The position numbers were made by a program, and so were the translations under genes. From Pelomonas sp. Root405 (lineage in GTDB: Bacteria > Pseudomonadota > Gammaproteobacteria > Burkholderiales > Burkholderiaceae_C), in the NCBI RefSeq assembly GCF_001425165.1, contig NZ_LMDU01000012.1:139036-203035 (forward strand): DNA of 64,000 bases. Direction: 5' to 3'. Below are positions 17,805 through 26,390 of this stretch, one piece after another (position 1 is the first letter of the stretch; the number at the start of each line of letters is the position of its first letter). The notes beneath the pieces were generated by a model that was not told where the DNA came from, did no database searches, and saw only the letters and a list, made by a program, of their open reading frames with translations.

Positions 17805-18113
17805 ATGAGCGACACCACCCAGGCCAAGGAAAAGCTGGCGTCGGATTTCCGCGCGGTGATGACCGACATCGATGCGCTGATGACGGCCACCACCAACAAG
17901 GCGGATGGCGAGGTCAAGGCCTTGCGAGCCCGCATCGAGGAGCGTTTGTCCGGCGCCAAGGAAAAGCTGCTGGATGCCCAGCACGAGGCCGTGCAGCGCG
18001 CCAAGGACGCAGCGATTGCGACCGACGACTACGTGCACGCCAAGCCCTGGCAGGCCATCGGCGCTGCCGCGGCCATCGGGCTGGCGCTGGGTGTGCTGAT
18101 CGGCCGCCGTTGA
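17805..18113 (+). CDS. DUF883 (ElaB/YqjD-like) membrane-anchored protein
   Basis: A small protein of 102 residues: an amphipathic Lys/Glu/Ala helix region followed by one C-terminal hydrophobic helix with a glycine-rich core and a final GRR. This is the ElaB/YqjD/YgaM pattern, inner-membrane proteins that can bind ribosomes in stationary phase. AAGGAG lies six bases before the ATG at 17805; another ATG at 17802 is less well spaced. It opens a three-gene operon equivalent to E. coli yqjD-yqjE-yqjK. Confidence 0.85.
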   Translation: MSDTTQAKEKLASDFRAVMTDIDALMTATTNKADGEVKALRARIEERLSGAKEKLLDAQHEAVQRAKDAAIATDDYVHAKPWQAIGAAAAIGLALGVLIGRR

Positions 18114-18126
18114 TGCGGCGGGTCAT

Positions 18127-18513
18127 TTGAGCGACGCCCAGGAACCCGTCTCCGCGCCGCTGCGGCGGCTCGGTGCTTCGCTGCTGACGCTGGGCCGCAT
18201 CCGGCTCGAGTTGTTCGCCATCGAGGCGCAGGAGGAGAAGGAGCGCATTGCCGGCCTGCTGCTGTGGGCCGTGTTCGCGGCCCTGCTGGCCGGCTTTGGC
18301 CTGTTGCTGCTCGTGCTGCTGGTCACCGTGGCGTTGTGGGACAGCCACCGCCTGCTTGCGCTCGGTGGCGGCACCGTCGCGCTGATGGCTGCGGCAGTGT
18401 TTGCGGTGCTCAAGGTCAGCCGTCTGATCGACCAGCCCGCCAGCCTTTTCCAAAGCAGCATTGGCGAACTGCGGCAGGACGCCGACGCGTTGCGGCGCCA
18501 GCCCGGGCCATGA
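18127..18513 (+). CDS. yqjE: YqjE/phage-holin-family membrane protein
   Basis: A 128-residue protein with two hydrophobic helices (about residues 44-70 and 76-97) between charged ends, matching the YqjE (DUF1469, Actinobacterial holin-X-like) family. Translation appears to begin at a TTG, as no ATG fits. The role is unknown; it always travels with DUF883 proteins. The stop overlaps the next gene by four bases. Confidence 0.8.
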   Translation: MSDAQEPVSAPLRRLGASLLTLGRIRLELFAIEAQEEKERIAGLLLWAVFAALLAGFGLLLLVLLVTVALWDSHRLLALGGGTVALMAAAVFAVLKVSRLIDQPASLFQSSIGELRQDADALRRQPGP

Positions 18514-18815
18514 TCACCCGCATCCCGACCGACCCGGCGCTGCGCTCCCGGCGCAAGGCCGACCTGCTGCTCGCGTCGCAACTGCTGCGCGGCCAGGCGG
18601 CGCTGGCCGTCGATGACCTGGGCGGGCGTGCCGACGGCTGGGTGCTGCGCGTGCGGGCCTGGCGCAAGGTGCTGTCCCACCCGATCGTGCTGACCGCAGC
18701 GGGCGGCGCGGCGACCTTCTTCGCCACGGCTGGAAAAGGCCGGCGCGGCCGGCTCTGGCGTGGGATGCGTTGGGCTTGGCTGGCCTGGCGGCTCTGGGGC
18801 GGCAGAAAGCGCTGA
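18510..18815 (+). CDS. YqjK-like small protein
   Basis: A basic 101-residue protein whose ATG overlaps the yqjE stop (ATGA). It has one hydrophobic stretch around residues 55-75 and a C-terminus rich in Arg and Trp. Position and size match yqjK in the yqjDEK operon; sequence identity with that family is weak to the eye, so the call rests on context. Confidence 0.65.
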   Translation: MITRIPTDPALRSRRKADLLLASQLLRGQAALAVDDLGGRADGWVLRVRAWRKVLSHPIVLTAAGGAATFFATAGKGRRGRLWRGMRWAWLAWRLWGGRKR

Positions 18816-18833
18816 ACGGCGAGCTCGCGCGTC

Positions 18834-19265
18834 TCAGTCGGCCGCGCTCGCGGCCAGCGGGCTGTCGCGGCCACGCGTGTGCGCGGGAATGCCGTCGAGC
18901 TCGGCAAGCCACGGCATGGCCGACTGCTGCCAGACCTGCACAGCCGGCTTGAGCTCGGCGCGTTCGTTGATGCAGCCCAGCCGGAAGTTGAGCGTCTTCG
19001 GTTCGTCTGCCTCGGTGGCGAAGAGCTGGGTGCCACAGTCGCCGCAGAAGGCCTGAGCACGACGATTGCCGCTGGCGGCCACCTTCACGTACTGCTTCGG
19101 CGAGCCATGCAGTTGGACCTGCTCGATGGGCACGGGCAGGACGGCGCGGAACGGGCCGCCCGAGATGACCTGGCAGTCCGCGCAGTGGCAGATCACCACC
19201 TTGGCAGGGTCGGCCGTCGCCGTGAAATGAATCGTGCCGCAGTGGCACTGGCCGGTGATTTGCAT
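18834..19265 (-). CDS. GFA-family zinc protein
   Basis: The 143-residue protein carries the GFA/CENP-V zinc-binding pattern: CHCG (C7, C9), CHCADC (C26, C28, C31) and FCGDCGT. The family was first described as glutathione-dependent formaldehyde-activating enzymes, but most members have no proven reaction. It converges with the yqjK-like gene. Confidence 0.88.
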   Translation of the reverse strand: MQITGQCHCGTIHFTATADPAKVVICHCADCQVISGGPFRAVLPVPIEQVQLHGSPKQYVKVAASGNRRAQAFCGDCGTQLFATEADEPKTLNFRLGCINERAELKPAVQVWQQSAMPWLAELDGIPAHTRGRDSPLAASAAD

Positions 19266-19286
19266 GAGCTTTTCCTGAGTGATTTG

Positions 19287-19871
19287 TCAGTCGGCGGCGG
19301 CGTCGAGCCGCTTCATGCGCTCGCTCTGCCAGTAGACGTCGTCGCCCCCCAGCCCGTCGAGGTTGGCGCGGTTGAGCACGCGGGCCAGCACGAAGAGCAG
19401 GTCTGACAGCCGGTTCAGATACTGGCGCGGCGCGGCGCGGATCTGTTCGGTGGCGGCGAGCGTGATGACCGTGCGTTCGGCACGCCGGGCAATCGTGCGG
19501 CAGACGTGGGCCATCGCGGCGCTGCGCGTGCCGGCCGGCAGGATGAACTCCTTGAGCCGCGGCAGATGCTCGTTGTGGTGCGCCAGTGCTTCGTCCAGGC
19601 GCAGCACGGCGGCCTCCTTCAGCAGTTCTCCGCCGGGCCACGACAACTCGCCGCCGAGGTTGAACAGCTCATGCTGGATGGTGACGATGAGGTCGCGGAC
19701 ATCGTCGGGCAGCGGCTCGGCCAGCAGCAGGCCGAGGTTGGAATTCAGCTCGTCGACGTCGCCCATGGCCTGCACGCGCAGGTGGTCCTTGGGCACGCGG
19801 TTGCCGTCGGACAGGCCGGTGGTGCCGTCGTCGCCGGTGCGGGTGGCGATCTGTGAAAGGCGGTTGCCCAT
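19287..19871 (-). CDS. pduO: Cob(I)alamin adenosyltransferase, PduO type
   Basis: This enzyme transfers the adenosyl group of ATP to cob(I)alamin, making coenzyme B12. The 194-residue protein begins with the ATP-binding TRTGDDGTTGL loop and carries RVPKDHLRVQAMGDVDELNS and later CRTIARRAER and YLNRLSDLLFVLAR, all PduO-type signatures. It serves B12-dependent enzymes such as methylmalonyl-CoA mutase, none of which lies in the window. The GFA gene follows 21 bases downstream. Confidence 0.92.
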   Translation of the reverse strand: MGNRLSQIATRTGDDGTTGLSDGNRVPKDHLRVQAMGDVDELNSNLGLLLAEPLPDDVRDLIVTIQHELFNLGGELSWPGGELLKEAAVLRLDEALAHHNEHLPRLKEFILPAGTRSAAMAHVCRTIARRAERTVITLAATEQIRAAPRQYLNRLSDLLFVLARVLNRANLDGLGGDDVYWQSERMKRLDAAAD

Positions 19872-19920
19872 GAGTTCTCAATGCCAGGCTGTGGAGCCGG
19901 CATTGTGCTCAAGCGCCGCC

Positions 19921-20097
19921 TCAGAGCTCGTTGGTCGGGTCATGCGCCGCCATCTTCAGCGGCGGCGGCTGATCGGGCCCGGGTGTGCCGATGAACAGTT
20001 CGCGCCATCGGGCGACGATCATGTCCAGGGGCACCGCGGCGAGCACGATCAGGATCGCGGCGACGATCAGCAACAGCCAGGTCAGGGTGGGCTCCAT
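19921..20097 (-). CDS. Small single-helix membrane protein
   Basis: A 58-residue protein (MEPTLTWLLL start) with one hydrophobic helix covering residues 5-26, then a basic and Pro-rich tail. GGGAG lies six bases before the ATG. It is probably an inner-membrane microprotein; I do not recognise its family. It lies upstream of the adenosyltransferase on the same strand, divergent from the FAD-linked dehydrogenase gene. Confidence 0.6.
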   Translation of the reverse strand: MEPTLTWLLLIVAAILIVLAAVPLDMIVARWRELFIGTPGPDQPPPLKMAAHDPTNEL

Positions 20098-20181
20098 GCG
20101 GGTCTCCCAAAAACCGTGCGCCCATGCTGTCACTATGGCGCGGCCACTGCAACACAATCTTGTTTTGCTCTGGAGCCGACC

Positions 20182-21582
20182 ATGAACGCGCCCGACCACT
20201 TCCCCGCTGCTGCGCCCTTGCCGGCAGTATTGCTGGACGCGCTCAAGGCCGAATTTGCCGAGCGCTGCTCCACGGCGCTGGCCGTGCGTGAGCAGCATGG
20301 CCGGGATGAATCGGTGTTCGACGTGCCGCCGCCGCAGGCCGTCGTCTTTGCCGAAAGCGAGGCCGAGGTGGCGCGCGTCGTGGCGCTTTGCGCAGCCCAT
20401 CGTGTGCCCGTCATTCCTTATGGTGCGGGCTCGTCGCTGGAGGGCCATCTGCTGGCAGTAAAGGGCGGCATCAGCCTGGATGTGTCGCGCATGAACCGCA
20501 TCCTGCGCATTGACGCCGAGGACCTGACAGTCACCGTGCAGCCCGGCGTCACGCGCAAGGCGCTGAACGAAGCGCTCAAGCATGAGGGTCTGTTCTTCCC
20601 CATCGACCCGGGCGCCGATGCGAGCCTCGGCGGCATGGCCGCCACGCGTGCCAGCGGCACGAACGCGGTGCGCTACGGCACGATGCGCGAAAACGTGCTG
20701 GCGTTGCGCTTCGTGGCGGCCAGCGGTGAAGTCATCCGCACGGGATCGCGCGCCAGGAAGAGCAGCGCGGGCTACGACCTGACGCGTCTGGTCATTGGCA
20801 GCGAAGGCACGCTGGGCGTCATCACCGAGCTGACTGTCAAGGTCCATCCGCTGCCTGAGGCCGTGTCGGCCGCGGTCTGCTTCTTCCCCAGCATCGACGC
20901 GGCCGTGCGCACGGCGATGCAGGTCATTCAGATCGGCGTGCCGATCGCGCGCTGCGAACTGCTGGACGCAAACGCGATCAAGGCGGTCAACGCGCATGAC
21001 AGGCTGGGGCTGAAGGAAGCACCCATGCTGCTGATGGAGTTTCATGGCAGCGAAGCCGGCGTGGCCGAGCAGGCGGCGACGGTGCAGGACGTGGCGGCCG
21101 ACCATGGCGGCGAGGCGTTCGAGTGGGCGACGACGCCCGAGGCGCGCACACGGCTGTGGACCGCTCGCCACCACGCGTATCTGTCCGGCCTGCAGATGCG
21201 CCCCGGCTGCCGCGCAGTGACCACCGACACCTGCGTGCCCATCTCGCGCCTGGCCGAGAACATCAACGCCAGCGTCGTCGAGGTCGAGGCGGCCGGCCTG
21301 CCCTACTTCATCGTCGGCCACGTCGGCGACGGCAACTTCCACATGGCCTATCTGCTGGACCCGGTCGACCCGCAAGAGCTGGCGACTGCCGAGCGGCTGA
21401 GCGCGCAGATGGTGGCGCGGGCTATTGCGCTGGAAGGCACCTGCACCGGTGAACATGGGATCGGTCTGCACAAGCAGGGCTTTCTGCTGGATGAGACGGG
21501 CGAAGAGGCCGTGGCATTGATGCGGGCCGTCAAGCAGGGATTGGACCCACTGGGCATCTTGAACCCAGGAAAGATCTTTTGA
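20182..21582 (+). CDS. FAD-linked 2-hydroxyacid dehydrogenase (D-lactate/glycolate type)
   Basis: A 466-residue flavoprotein of the GlcD/Dld family. The PCMH-type FAD domain shows VIPYGAGSSLEGH and IDPGADASLGGMAATRASGTNAVRYG. The C-terminal cap domain carries FIVGHVGDGNFH and GTCTGEHGIG, which hold the metal- and substrate-binding histidines. It oxidises D-lactate or a related 2-hydroxyacid and passes electrons to cytochrome or quinone. No GlcE/GlcF partners are adjacent, which favours a single-subunit D-lactate dehydrogenase. Start ATG has TGGAG upstream. Confidence 0.9.
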   Translation: MNAPDHFPAAAPLPAVLLDALKAEFAERCSTALAVREQHGRDESVFDVPPPQAVVFAESEAEVARVVALCAAHRVPVIPYGAGSSLEGHLLAVKGGISLDVSRMNRILRIDAEDLTVTVQPGVTRKALNEALKHEGLFFPIDPGADASLGGMAATRASGTNAVRYGTMRENVLALRFVAASGEVIRTGSRARKSSAGYDLTRLVIGSEGTLGVITELTVKVHPLPEAVSAAVCFFPSIDAAVRTAMQVIQIGVPIARCELLDANAIKAVNAHDRLGLKEAPMLLMEFHGSEAGVAEQAATVQDVAADHGGEAFEWATTPEARTRLWTARHHAYLSGLQMRPGCRAVTTDTCVPISRLAENINASVVEVEAAGLPYFIVGHVGDGNFHMAYLLDPVDPQELATAERLSAQMVARAIALEGTCTGEHGIGLHKQGFLLDETGEEAVALMRAVKQGLDPLGILNPGKIF

Positions 21583-21587
21583 TTGAA

Positions 21588-21617
21588 GCAACCGGCTATC
21601 GTGGCTAGCTTGGTTGC
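21588..21617. terminator. Possible stem-loop after the dehydrogenase gene
   Basis: GCAACC-GGCT and AGCT-T-GGTTGC form a stem of about ten pairs with one bulge, starting six bases after the dehydrogenase stop. It lacks a clear T run, so it may be a weak terminator or a transcript-stabilising hairpin. Confidence 0.35.
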
Positions 21618-21658
21618 GCAGGCGAGCTGTCGTCACGCAATGGTCAACGGAGAACGCC

Positions 21659-22003
21659 ATGGCTGCTTTCGTTCCAGGGGTTGATACATCGGTTCAATCA
21701 GAAGAGTCGAGCCTTGATGTCCAGGCATCCGCGGCGCGCTCGCTGGCGGCGGGAAGACACGTGTTTCAGCTGGTGGTGACGGACAACGCCGGAAACGTGT
21801 CGAACCCCGCTCAGATTGCCATCGTCGTGAAGGAGCGCAGCAAGCCGACGGCAGAAATCGACTTTGTTCGTGACGACGGAACCCGCGTTTACGACGATGC
21901 CATCGTTGTGCCCTTCGGGAAGCCGTTTCGACTCACCGGAGAAAGATCCAGCGACGCCAGTGGGAGCGTCAAGACGTGGCGTTGGACGCTGCTGACGACT
22001 TGA
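21659..22003 (+). CDS. Orphan Ig-like/PKD-like domain protein
   Basis: A 114-residue protein with GGAG six bases before its ATG. The segment HVFQLVVTDNAGNVSNPAQIAI is typical of the end of an Ig-like or PKD beta-sandwich, and a second partial repeat (PTAEIDF, PFRLTGERSSDASGS) follows. Such domains normally sit inside large secreted proteins, yet there is no signal peptide here. GC content looks lower than that of neighbours. It may be a remnant of a larger surface protein or a transferred domain. The P450 start lies one base after its stop. Confidence 0.5.
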   Translation: MAAFVPGVDTSVQSEESSLDVQASAARSLAAGRHVFQLVVTDNAGNVSNPAQIAIVVKERSKPTAEIDFVRDDGTRVYDDAIVVPFGKPFRLTGERSSDASGSVKTWRWTLLTT

Positions 22004-22004
22004 C

Positions 22005-23438
22005 GTGGAGCCCACCGCTGCGCCTCCCGCCGGCGCGCTGCGCCAGTTTGATGACCTGCCCGGCCCGCGCGGCGTGCCCGTGTTCGGCAACCTGCTGCAG
22101 ATCGACTCGACACGGGTGCATCAGCAGGTCGAGGCCTGGTGCGAGGAGTTCGGGCCGATCTTCAAGCTGCGCCTGGGCAAGCGGCGCCTGGTCGTGGTGG
22201 GCGACCATGCGCTCATCAGCGCCGCCATGCGCGACCGGCCCGATGGCTTCCGGCGCACGCAGCGGCTGGAAGACATCGGCCGCGAGATGGGTTTGAGCGC
22301 CGGTCTGTTCGCTGCCAATGGCGAGGTCTGGAAGCGGCAGCGCCGCATGGTCATGGCCGGCTTCGACCCGGTGCACGTGAAGCGCTACTACCCGTTCCTG
22401 TTGCGCGTGGCCGGGCGCCTCGTCGACCGCTGGCAGGTGGCCGCGCGCGAGGACTGCCGCATCGAGCTGCAGGCTGACCTGATGCGGTTCACGGTCGATG
22501 CCGTCGCCGGCCTGGCCTTTGGCGAAGACGTCAACACGCTGCAGTCCGATGAGGACGTCATCCAGCAGCACCTGAACCGTATCTTCCCGATGCTGTTCAA
22601 GCGCATCTTTTCGCCGTTGCCGCTTTGGCGCTGGTGGCCGTCGGCGGCAGACAAGGCGCTGGCGCACAGCGTGTCCGAGGTGAACGTGGCGGTGCAAGGC
22701 TTCATCACCCAGGCGCGGGCTCGCATGGCCGCTAATCCCGCGCTGCGCGAGGAGCCCGGCAATCTGCTGGAGGCGATGTTGGTGGCCGCCGACGCGCCCG
22801 ACAGCGGCATCGACGACGAACAGGTGGCCGGCAATGTGCTGACGATGCTGCTGGCCGGCGAGGACACGACGGCCAACACGCTGGCCTGGATGGTCTGGCT
22901 GCTGTGGCAGCACCCCGAGGCGCTGGCCCGCGCGCAGTCCGAGGTGGACCGCGTCTGCGCAGACACGGCACTGCCGACGCAGGCGCAGCTGGGCGAACTT
23001 GATTTCGTCGAAGCCTGTGCGCACGAGACGATGCGGCTGCGCCCGGTGGCGCCCATCAACACGATGCAGGCCCTGCATGACACGCAGTTGGGCGATGTGC
23101 AGGTGCCCGCCGGCATGATCGTCATGGGGGTCATGCGGCGCGACGCCACGAGCGAGCGCCACCTGCCCAACGCCGCCGCCTTCGACCCCGCGCGCTGGCT
23201 CGCGGAAGGCAAGCAGGCGGGCGCGGCCAAGCGTCTGTCGATGCCCTTCGGCGCCGGGCCCCGCATCTGCCCGGGGCGCTACCTGGCGCTGATGGAGATC
23301 AAGCTGGGCATGGCTGCGCTGCTGCGCCATTTCGACATCGCCGCAGTCGACACCCCTGACGGCCAGGCGCCGCGCGAACTGCTGCAGCTGGCGATGGGGC
23401 CGGTGGGTCTGTCGATGCGTCTGCGCTTGCGCGCCTGA
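22005..23438 (+). CDS. Cytochrome P450
   Basis: A 477-residue monooxygenase with all P450 landmarks: proline-rich N-terminus (LPGPRGVPVFGNL), I-helix AGEDTT (about residues 284-289), ExxR (ETMRLRP), and the heme loop FGAGPRICPGR with axial Cys422. The sequence resembles the CYP102/CYP4-like fatty-acid hydroxylase group more than the short bacterial class I enzymes, but no reductase domain is attached. It starts at GTG. No ferredoxin or reductase gene is adjacent, so its redox partner is elsewhere. Confidence 0.92.
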   Translation: MEPTAAPPAGALRQFDDLPGPRGVPVFGNLLQIDSTRVHQQVEAWCEEFGPIFKLRLGKRRLVVVGDHALISAAMRDRPDGFRRTQRLEDIGREMGLSAGLFAANGEVWKRQRRMVMAGFDPVHVKRYYPFLLRVAGRLVDRWQVAAREDCRIELQADLMRFTVDAVAGLAFGEDVNTLQSDEDVIQQHLNRIFPMLFKRIFSPLPLWRWWPSAADKALAHSVSEVNVAVQGFITQARARMAANPALREEPGNLLEAMLVAADAPDSGIDDEQVAGNVLTMLLAGEDTTANTLAWMVWLLWQHPEALARAQSEVDRVCADTALPTQAQLGELDFVEACAHETMRLRPVAPINTMQALHDTQLGDVQVPAGMIVMGVMRRDATSERHLPNAAAFDPARWLAEGKQAGAAKRLSMPFGAGPRICPGRYLALMEIKLGMAALLRHFDIAAVDTPDGQAPRELLQLAMGPVGLSMRLRLRA

Positions 23439-23485
23439 GCTTCGCCACAATCCGGCGCTTCGCGTTCTTTGCTCAGGAGACAGGC

Positions 23486-23884
23486 ATGTTCAACCACGTG
23501 ATGGTCGGCACCAACGACATCGAGCGCAGCAAGCGCTTCTACGACGCCGTGCTTGGGGTGCTCGGCGCGCCCGAAGGCGTTCGCAACCAGGCGGGATCGG
23601 GCCACCAGCGAGTGTTCTGGCGCCATGCGGGTAACAGCTTCGGCATCAGCCAGCCCATCAACGGCGAGCCGGCCTGCCACGCCAATGGCGGCACCATTGG
23701 CTTCAAGTGCGAGTCGGCCGAGCAGGTCAAGGCCCTGCACGATGCGGCGGTGGCCCATGGCGGCCAGTCCATCGAAGAGCCACCGGGCCTGCGCGAAGGT
23801 GCGCTGGGTGCGATGCACCTGGCCTATGTGCGCGACCCGGATGGCAACAAGATTTGCGCCATCCATCGCGTGAAGGCAGCCTGA
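23486..23884 (+). CDS. VOC-family (glyoxalase-like) protein
   Basis: A 132-residue protein with the paired beta-alpha-beta-beta-beta units of the vicinal-oxygen-chelate fold. It starts MFNHVMVGTNDIERSKRFYD, the usual N-terminal strand and helix, and ends with YVRDPDGNKICAIHR, where the metal ligand glutamate is replaced (CAIH). It could be a lyase, dioxygenase or resistance-type binding protein. It sits before a beta-lactamase. Confidence 0.85.
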   Translation: MFNHVMVGTNDIERSKRFYDAVLGVLGAPEGVRNQAGSGHQRVFWRHAGNSFGISQPINGEPACHANGGTIGFKCESAEQVKALHDAAVAHGGQSIEEPPGLREGALGAMHLAYVRDPDGNKICAIHRVKAA

Positions 23885-23909
23885 CCGGGGCTCGCACGAG
23901 CGCACGAGA

Positions 23910-24788
23910 ATGCGGCGAATGAAACGCCGCACACTGCTCGGCCAACTGGTCGCTGTACCCGCCCTGCCCGCCATCGCATCGCCCGTATCGGCCACCTCGG
24001 CGGGCTTCGCCGCGCTGGAGCGTCGCGTGCAGGGCCGCCTGGGTTTCTTCGCCATCGACACCGGCAGCGGCCGCACGCTGGGCCACCGCGCCGACGAGCG
24101 CATGGCGATGGCGTCGACCTTCAAGATTCTGCTGGCCGCGCTGGTGGCCGAAGGTGTTCAGGCCGGGCGCTGGGGTTGGAACGACGCGGTGCCGTTGCGT
24201 GAGGACGAGCGCGTGCCGCATTCGCCGGCCTTTGACCGCCTGCTGCCGCGGGGCAGCGCGACGCTGGCCGAACTGGTGCAGGGCATCGTCGTGGAAAGCG
24301 ACAACCCTTGCGCCAACGTGCTGCTGCGGCATTGCTGCGACACACCCGCCGGGCTGACGGCGTGGCTGCGCCAGCAGGGCGACGCGGTGACGCGCCTGGA
24401 CCGCTGGGAGCTGGCGCTCAACGAGAACGCGCCCGGCGACCCGCGCGACACCAGCACCCCTCGCGCGTTTGCCAGGACGCTGCAGCACCTGCTTCTGGGC
24501 AGCGGTCTGTCACGAGCAAGTCAGGCGCGGTTGTGGGCCGACCTGCAGGCGTCCCGTACCGGCTTGAAGCGGCTGCGCGCCGGTGTGCCCGACGCGGGCT
24601 GGCGCGTCATCGACAAGACCGGCACGGGCTATCGCGGCTCGGTCAACGATGTGGCGCTGGTGTTCCCACCGAATGGACGCTCGCCCTGGGTGGTGGTGGC
24701 GCTGCAGTCGGATTCAACGGAGCCGACTGACGATCTGTCCGCCGTGCATGCCGAGGCGATGCGCCAGCTGGTGAAGGCCTGGGCGTGA
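23910..24788 (+). CDS. Class A beta-lactamase, probable Tat substrate
   Basis: A 292-residue serine beta-lactamase. Active-site motifs are intact: S69-TFK-K72 (Ambler S70-x-x-K73), S130-DN (SDN loop), E167 in RWELALNENAPGD (Ambler E166, N170), and K236-TG. The N-terminus has KRRTLLG followed by a hydrophobic core, which looks like a twin-arginine signal. An alternative ATG at 23919 would keep the twin arginines. The stop overlaps the AraC/GyrI regulator start (GTGA), an unusual regulatory partner compared with the common AmpR. Spectrum cannot be read from sequence. Confidence 0.92.
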   Translation: MRRMKRRTLLGQLVAVPALPAIASPVSATSAGFAALERRVQGRLGFFAIDTGSGRTLGHRADERMAMASTFKILLAALVAEGVQAGRWGWNDAVPLREDERVPHSPAFDRLLPRGSATLAELVQGIVVESDNPCANVLLRHCCDTPAGLTAWLRQQGDAVTRLDRWELALNENAPGDPRDTSTPRAFARTLQHLLLGSGLSRASQARLWADLQASRTGLKRLRAGVPDAGWRVIDKTGTGYRGSVNDVALVFPPNGRSPWVVVALQSDSTEPTDDLSAVHAEAMRQLVKAWA

Positions 24789-25687
24789 GCGGCGCGAATG
24801 CCAGCCGCCGCCAGTACGAGGCGCGCATGCACCGCGTGCAGGCCTACATCGACCAGCACCTGGAGGCGCCGCTGGACTTGCAGGCCCTGGCTGCAGTCGC
24901 GCATTTCTCGCCCTACCACTTCCACCGCCTGTTCCTGGCCTGGACAGGCCAGACGCTGGGCGACTACTTGGCGCGCCGGCGCCTGGAAAAGGCCGCCCAG
25001 CGCTTGCGTGGCCAGCCGGACTCGACGGTGCTGGGCATCGCGCTGAGCGTGGGCTATGGCTCGGCCGAAGCGTTCGCGCGGGCCTTCAAGGCGCGCTTCG
25101 GCCAATCGCCGACGCAATGGCGCAATCTCGATCAGGCCGACAGCAATCTGGATCAGGGCGGCGCTTGGCAGGCCGGCGAGCATGGCTTCTCCGCCAACTT
25201 CGAAGCGAGAGACCGCGTGAATGTCCGCCTCATCGACCGCCCGCCCGTGCGCATGGGCTATCTGCGCTACCAGGGTGCCTACGGCCCCGCCCTCAGCCGC
25301 TTCTGGGCCGAAACCTTCGACCCCTGGCTGGCCATGCAGAACCTCGGCGCCGTGTCGCGCTTGGGCATCGGCCATGACGACCCCAGCCTCACGCTGCCCG
25401 AGCAATGCCGCTACGACGCCGGCGTGGCTGTGCCTGCCGACTGGGTACCCAACGGCGGTGCCCTCGTCACCGAGCTGCCGGGCGGCCGCTATGCGGCGCT
25501 GGACTTCGAGGGCACCGGCGCCGAGATCGGCGCGGCCTGGGCGGCACTGATGGGCCGCTGGTTGCCCAGCAGCGGCCTGCAACTCGATGCCCGGCCCTGC
25601 ATCGAGCACTACGGCCCGGGCTCGCGCTTCGACTTGAAGACGGGCGTGTTCGACTGCGAGCTCTGCATCCCGGTCGCACCGTTGTGA
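24785..25687 (+). CDS. AraC-family regulator with GyrI-like effector domain
   Basis: A 300-residue regulator of the Rob/SoxS-with-GyrI layout. The N-terminal double helix-turn-helix occupies about residues 8-115 (AHFSPYHFHRLF and GYGSAEAFARAFKARFGQSP). The GyrI-like small-molecule-binding domain occupies about 140-300 (VRLIDRPPVRMGYLRYQGAY). Such proteins respond to amphipathic compounds or drugs. The GTG start overlaps the beta-lactamase stop, so the two are translated together. Confidence 0.9.
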   Translation: MSGANASRRQYEARMHRVQAYIDQHLEAPLDLQALAAVAHFSPYHFHRLFLAWTGQTLGDYLARRRLEKAAQRLRGQPDSTVLGIALSVGYGSAEAFARAFKARFGQSPTQWRNLDQADSNLDQGGAWQAGEHGFSANFEARDRVNVRLIDRPPVRMGYLRYQGAYGPALSRFWAETFDPWLAMQNLGAVSRLGIGHDDPSLTLPEQCRYDAGVAVPADWVPNGGALVTELPGGRYAALDFEGTGAEIGAAWAALMGRWLPSSGLQLDARPCIEHYGPGSRFDLKTGVFDCELCIPVAPL

Positions 25688-25700
25688 CGCCAGCACCGTC

Positions 25701-26309
25701 GTGCAAAAGATCGACTTCAAGAAGGCGCTGAAGCAGCTCTATCACGCGTCGGCCACGCGCATCGACGTGATCGACGTGCCTGAGATGACCTATCTGATGG
25801 TCGATGGCAGCGGCGACCCCAACACGTCGAGCGAGTACGCGCAGGCGGTCGAGGCGCTGTTCTCCGTCTCGTACACCGCGAAGTTCATGGCCAGGAACGG
25901 GCCGCAGGGCGTCGACTACGCCGTCATGCCGTTGGAAGGCCTGTGGTGGGCGGACGACCTGTCCGACTTCATCAGCAACGACCGGCGTGGCTGGCGATGG
26001 ACCATGATGGTCATGCAGCCTCCCGTCGTGACGGGCGAGCTGCTTGCGCAGGCCATCCAGGCCGTGCACCGCAAGAAGCAACTGCCCTGGATTGCGAAGT
26101 TGCGCATCGCTGCATTCGAGGAAGGCCAGTGCGCCCAGCTGTTGCATGTCGGTCCGTTCTCAGAGGAAGGCCCGGACATCCAGCGGCTGCACGAGTTCAT
26201 CGCCGCCAAGGGCGCTTTGCGAGGAAAGCATCATGAGATCTACCTCTCGGACATCCGGCGGGCATCACCGGCGAACTGGAAGACCATCATTCGTCAGCCG
26301 ATGAAGTGA
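25701..26309 (+). CDS. GyrI-like domain protein
   Basis: A 202-residue stand-alone protein of the GyrI-like superfamily: MTYLMVDGSGDPN, GLWWADDL and the late LLHVGPFSEEGPDI are typical of this ligand-binding/hydrolase group. It starts at GTG 13 bases after the AraC/GyrI regulator, so a third gene of the beta-lactamase operon has the same kind of binding fold without DNA-binding helices. Some members of this clade hydrolyse small cyclopropyl drugs; that activity is unproven here. Confidence 0.82.
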   Translation: MQKIDFKKALKQLYHASATRIDVIDVPEMTYLMVDGSGDPNTSSEYAQAVEALFSVSYTAKFMARNGPQGVDYAVMPLEGLWWADDLSDFISNDRRGWRWTMMVMQPPVVTGELLAQAIQAVHRKKQLPWIAKLRIAAFEEGQCAQLLHVGPFSEEGPDIQRLHEFIAAKGALRGKHHEIYLSDIRRASPANWKTIIRQPMK

Positions 26310-26390
26310 TGGCGACGCTTCGCTGTGCGCCTAAGCATCATCGTGAGATGGCGGCGCACAGTGCGGCTCATGCCACGAAGGAACGCCGCC

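Noticed and set aside
19921-21660. 579-residue minus-strand frame over the dehydrogenase gene
   Set aside because: Only its last 58 residues, starting from MEPTLTW with its own ribosome site, look real; the rest is the shadow of the plus-strand dehydrogenase.
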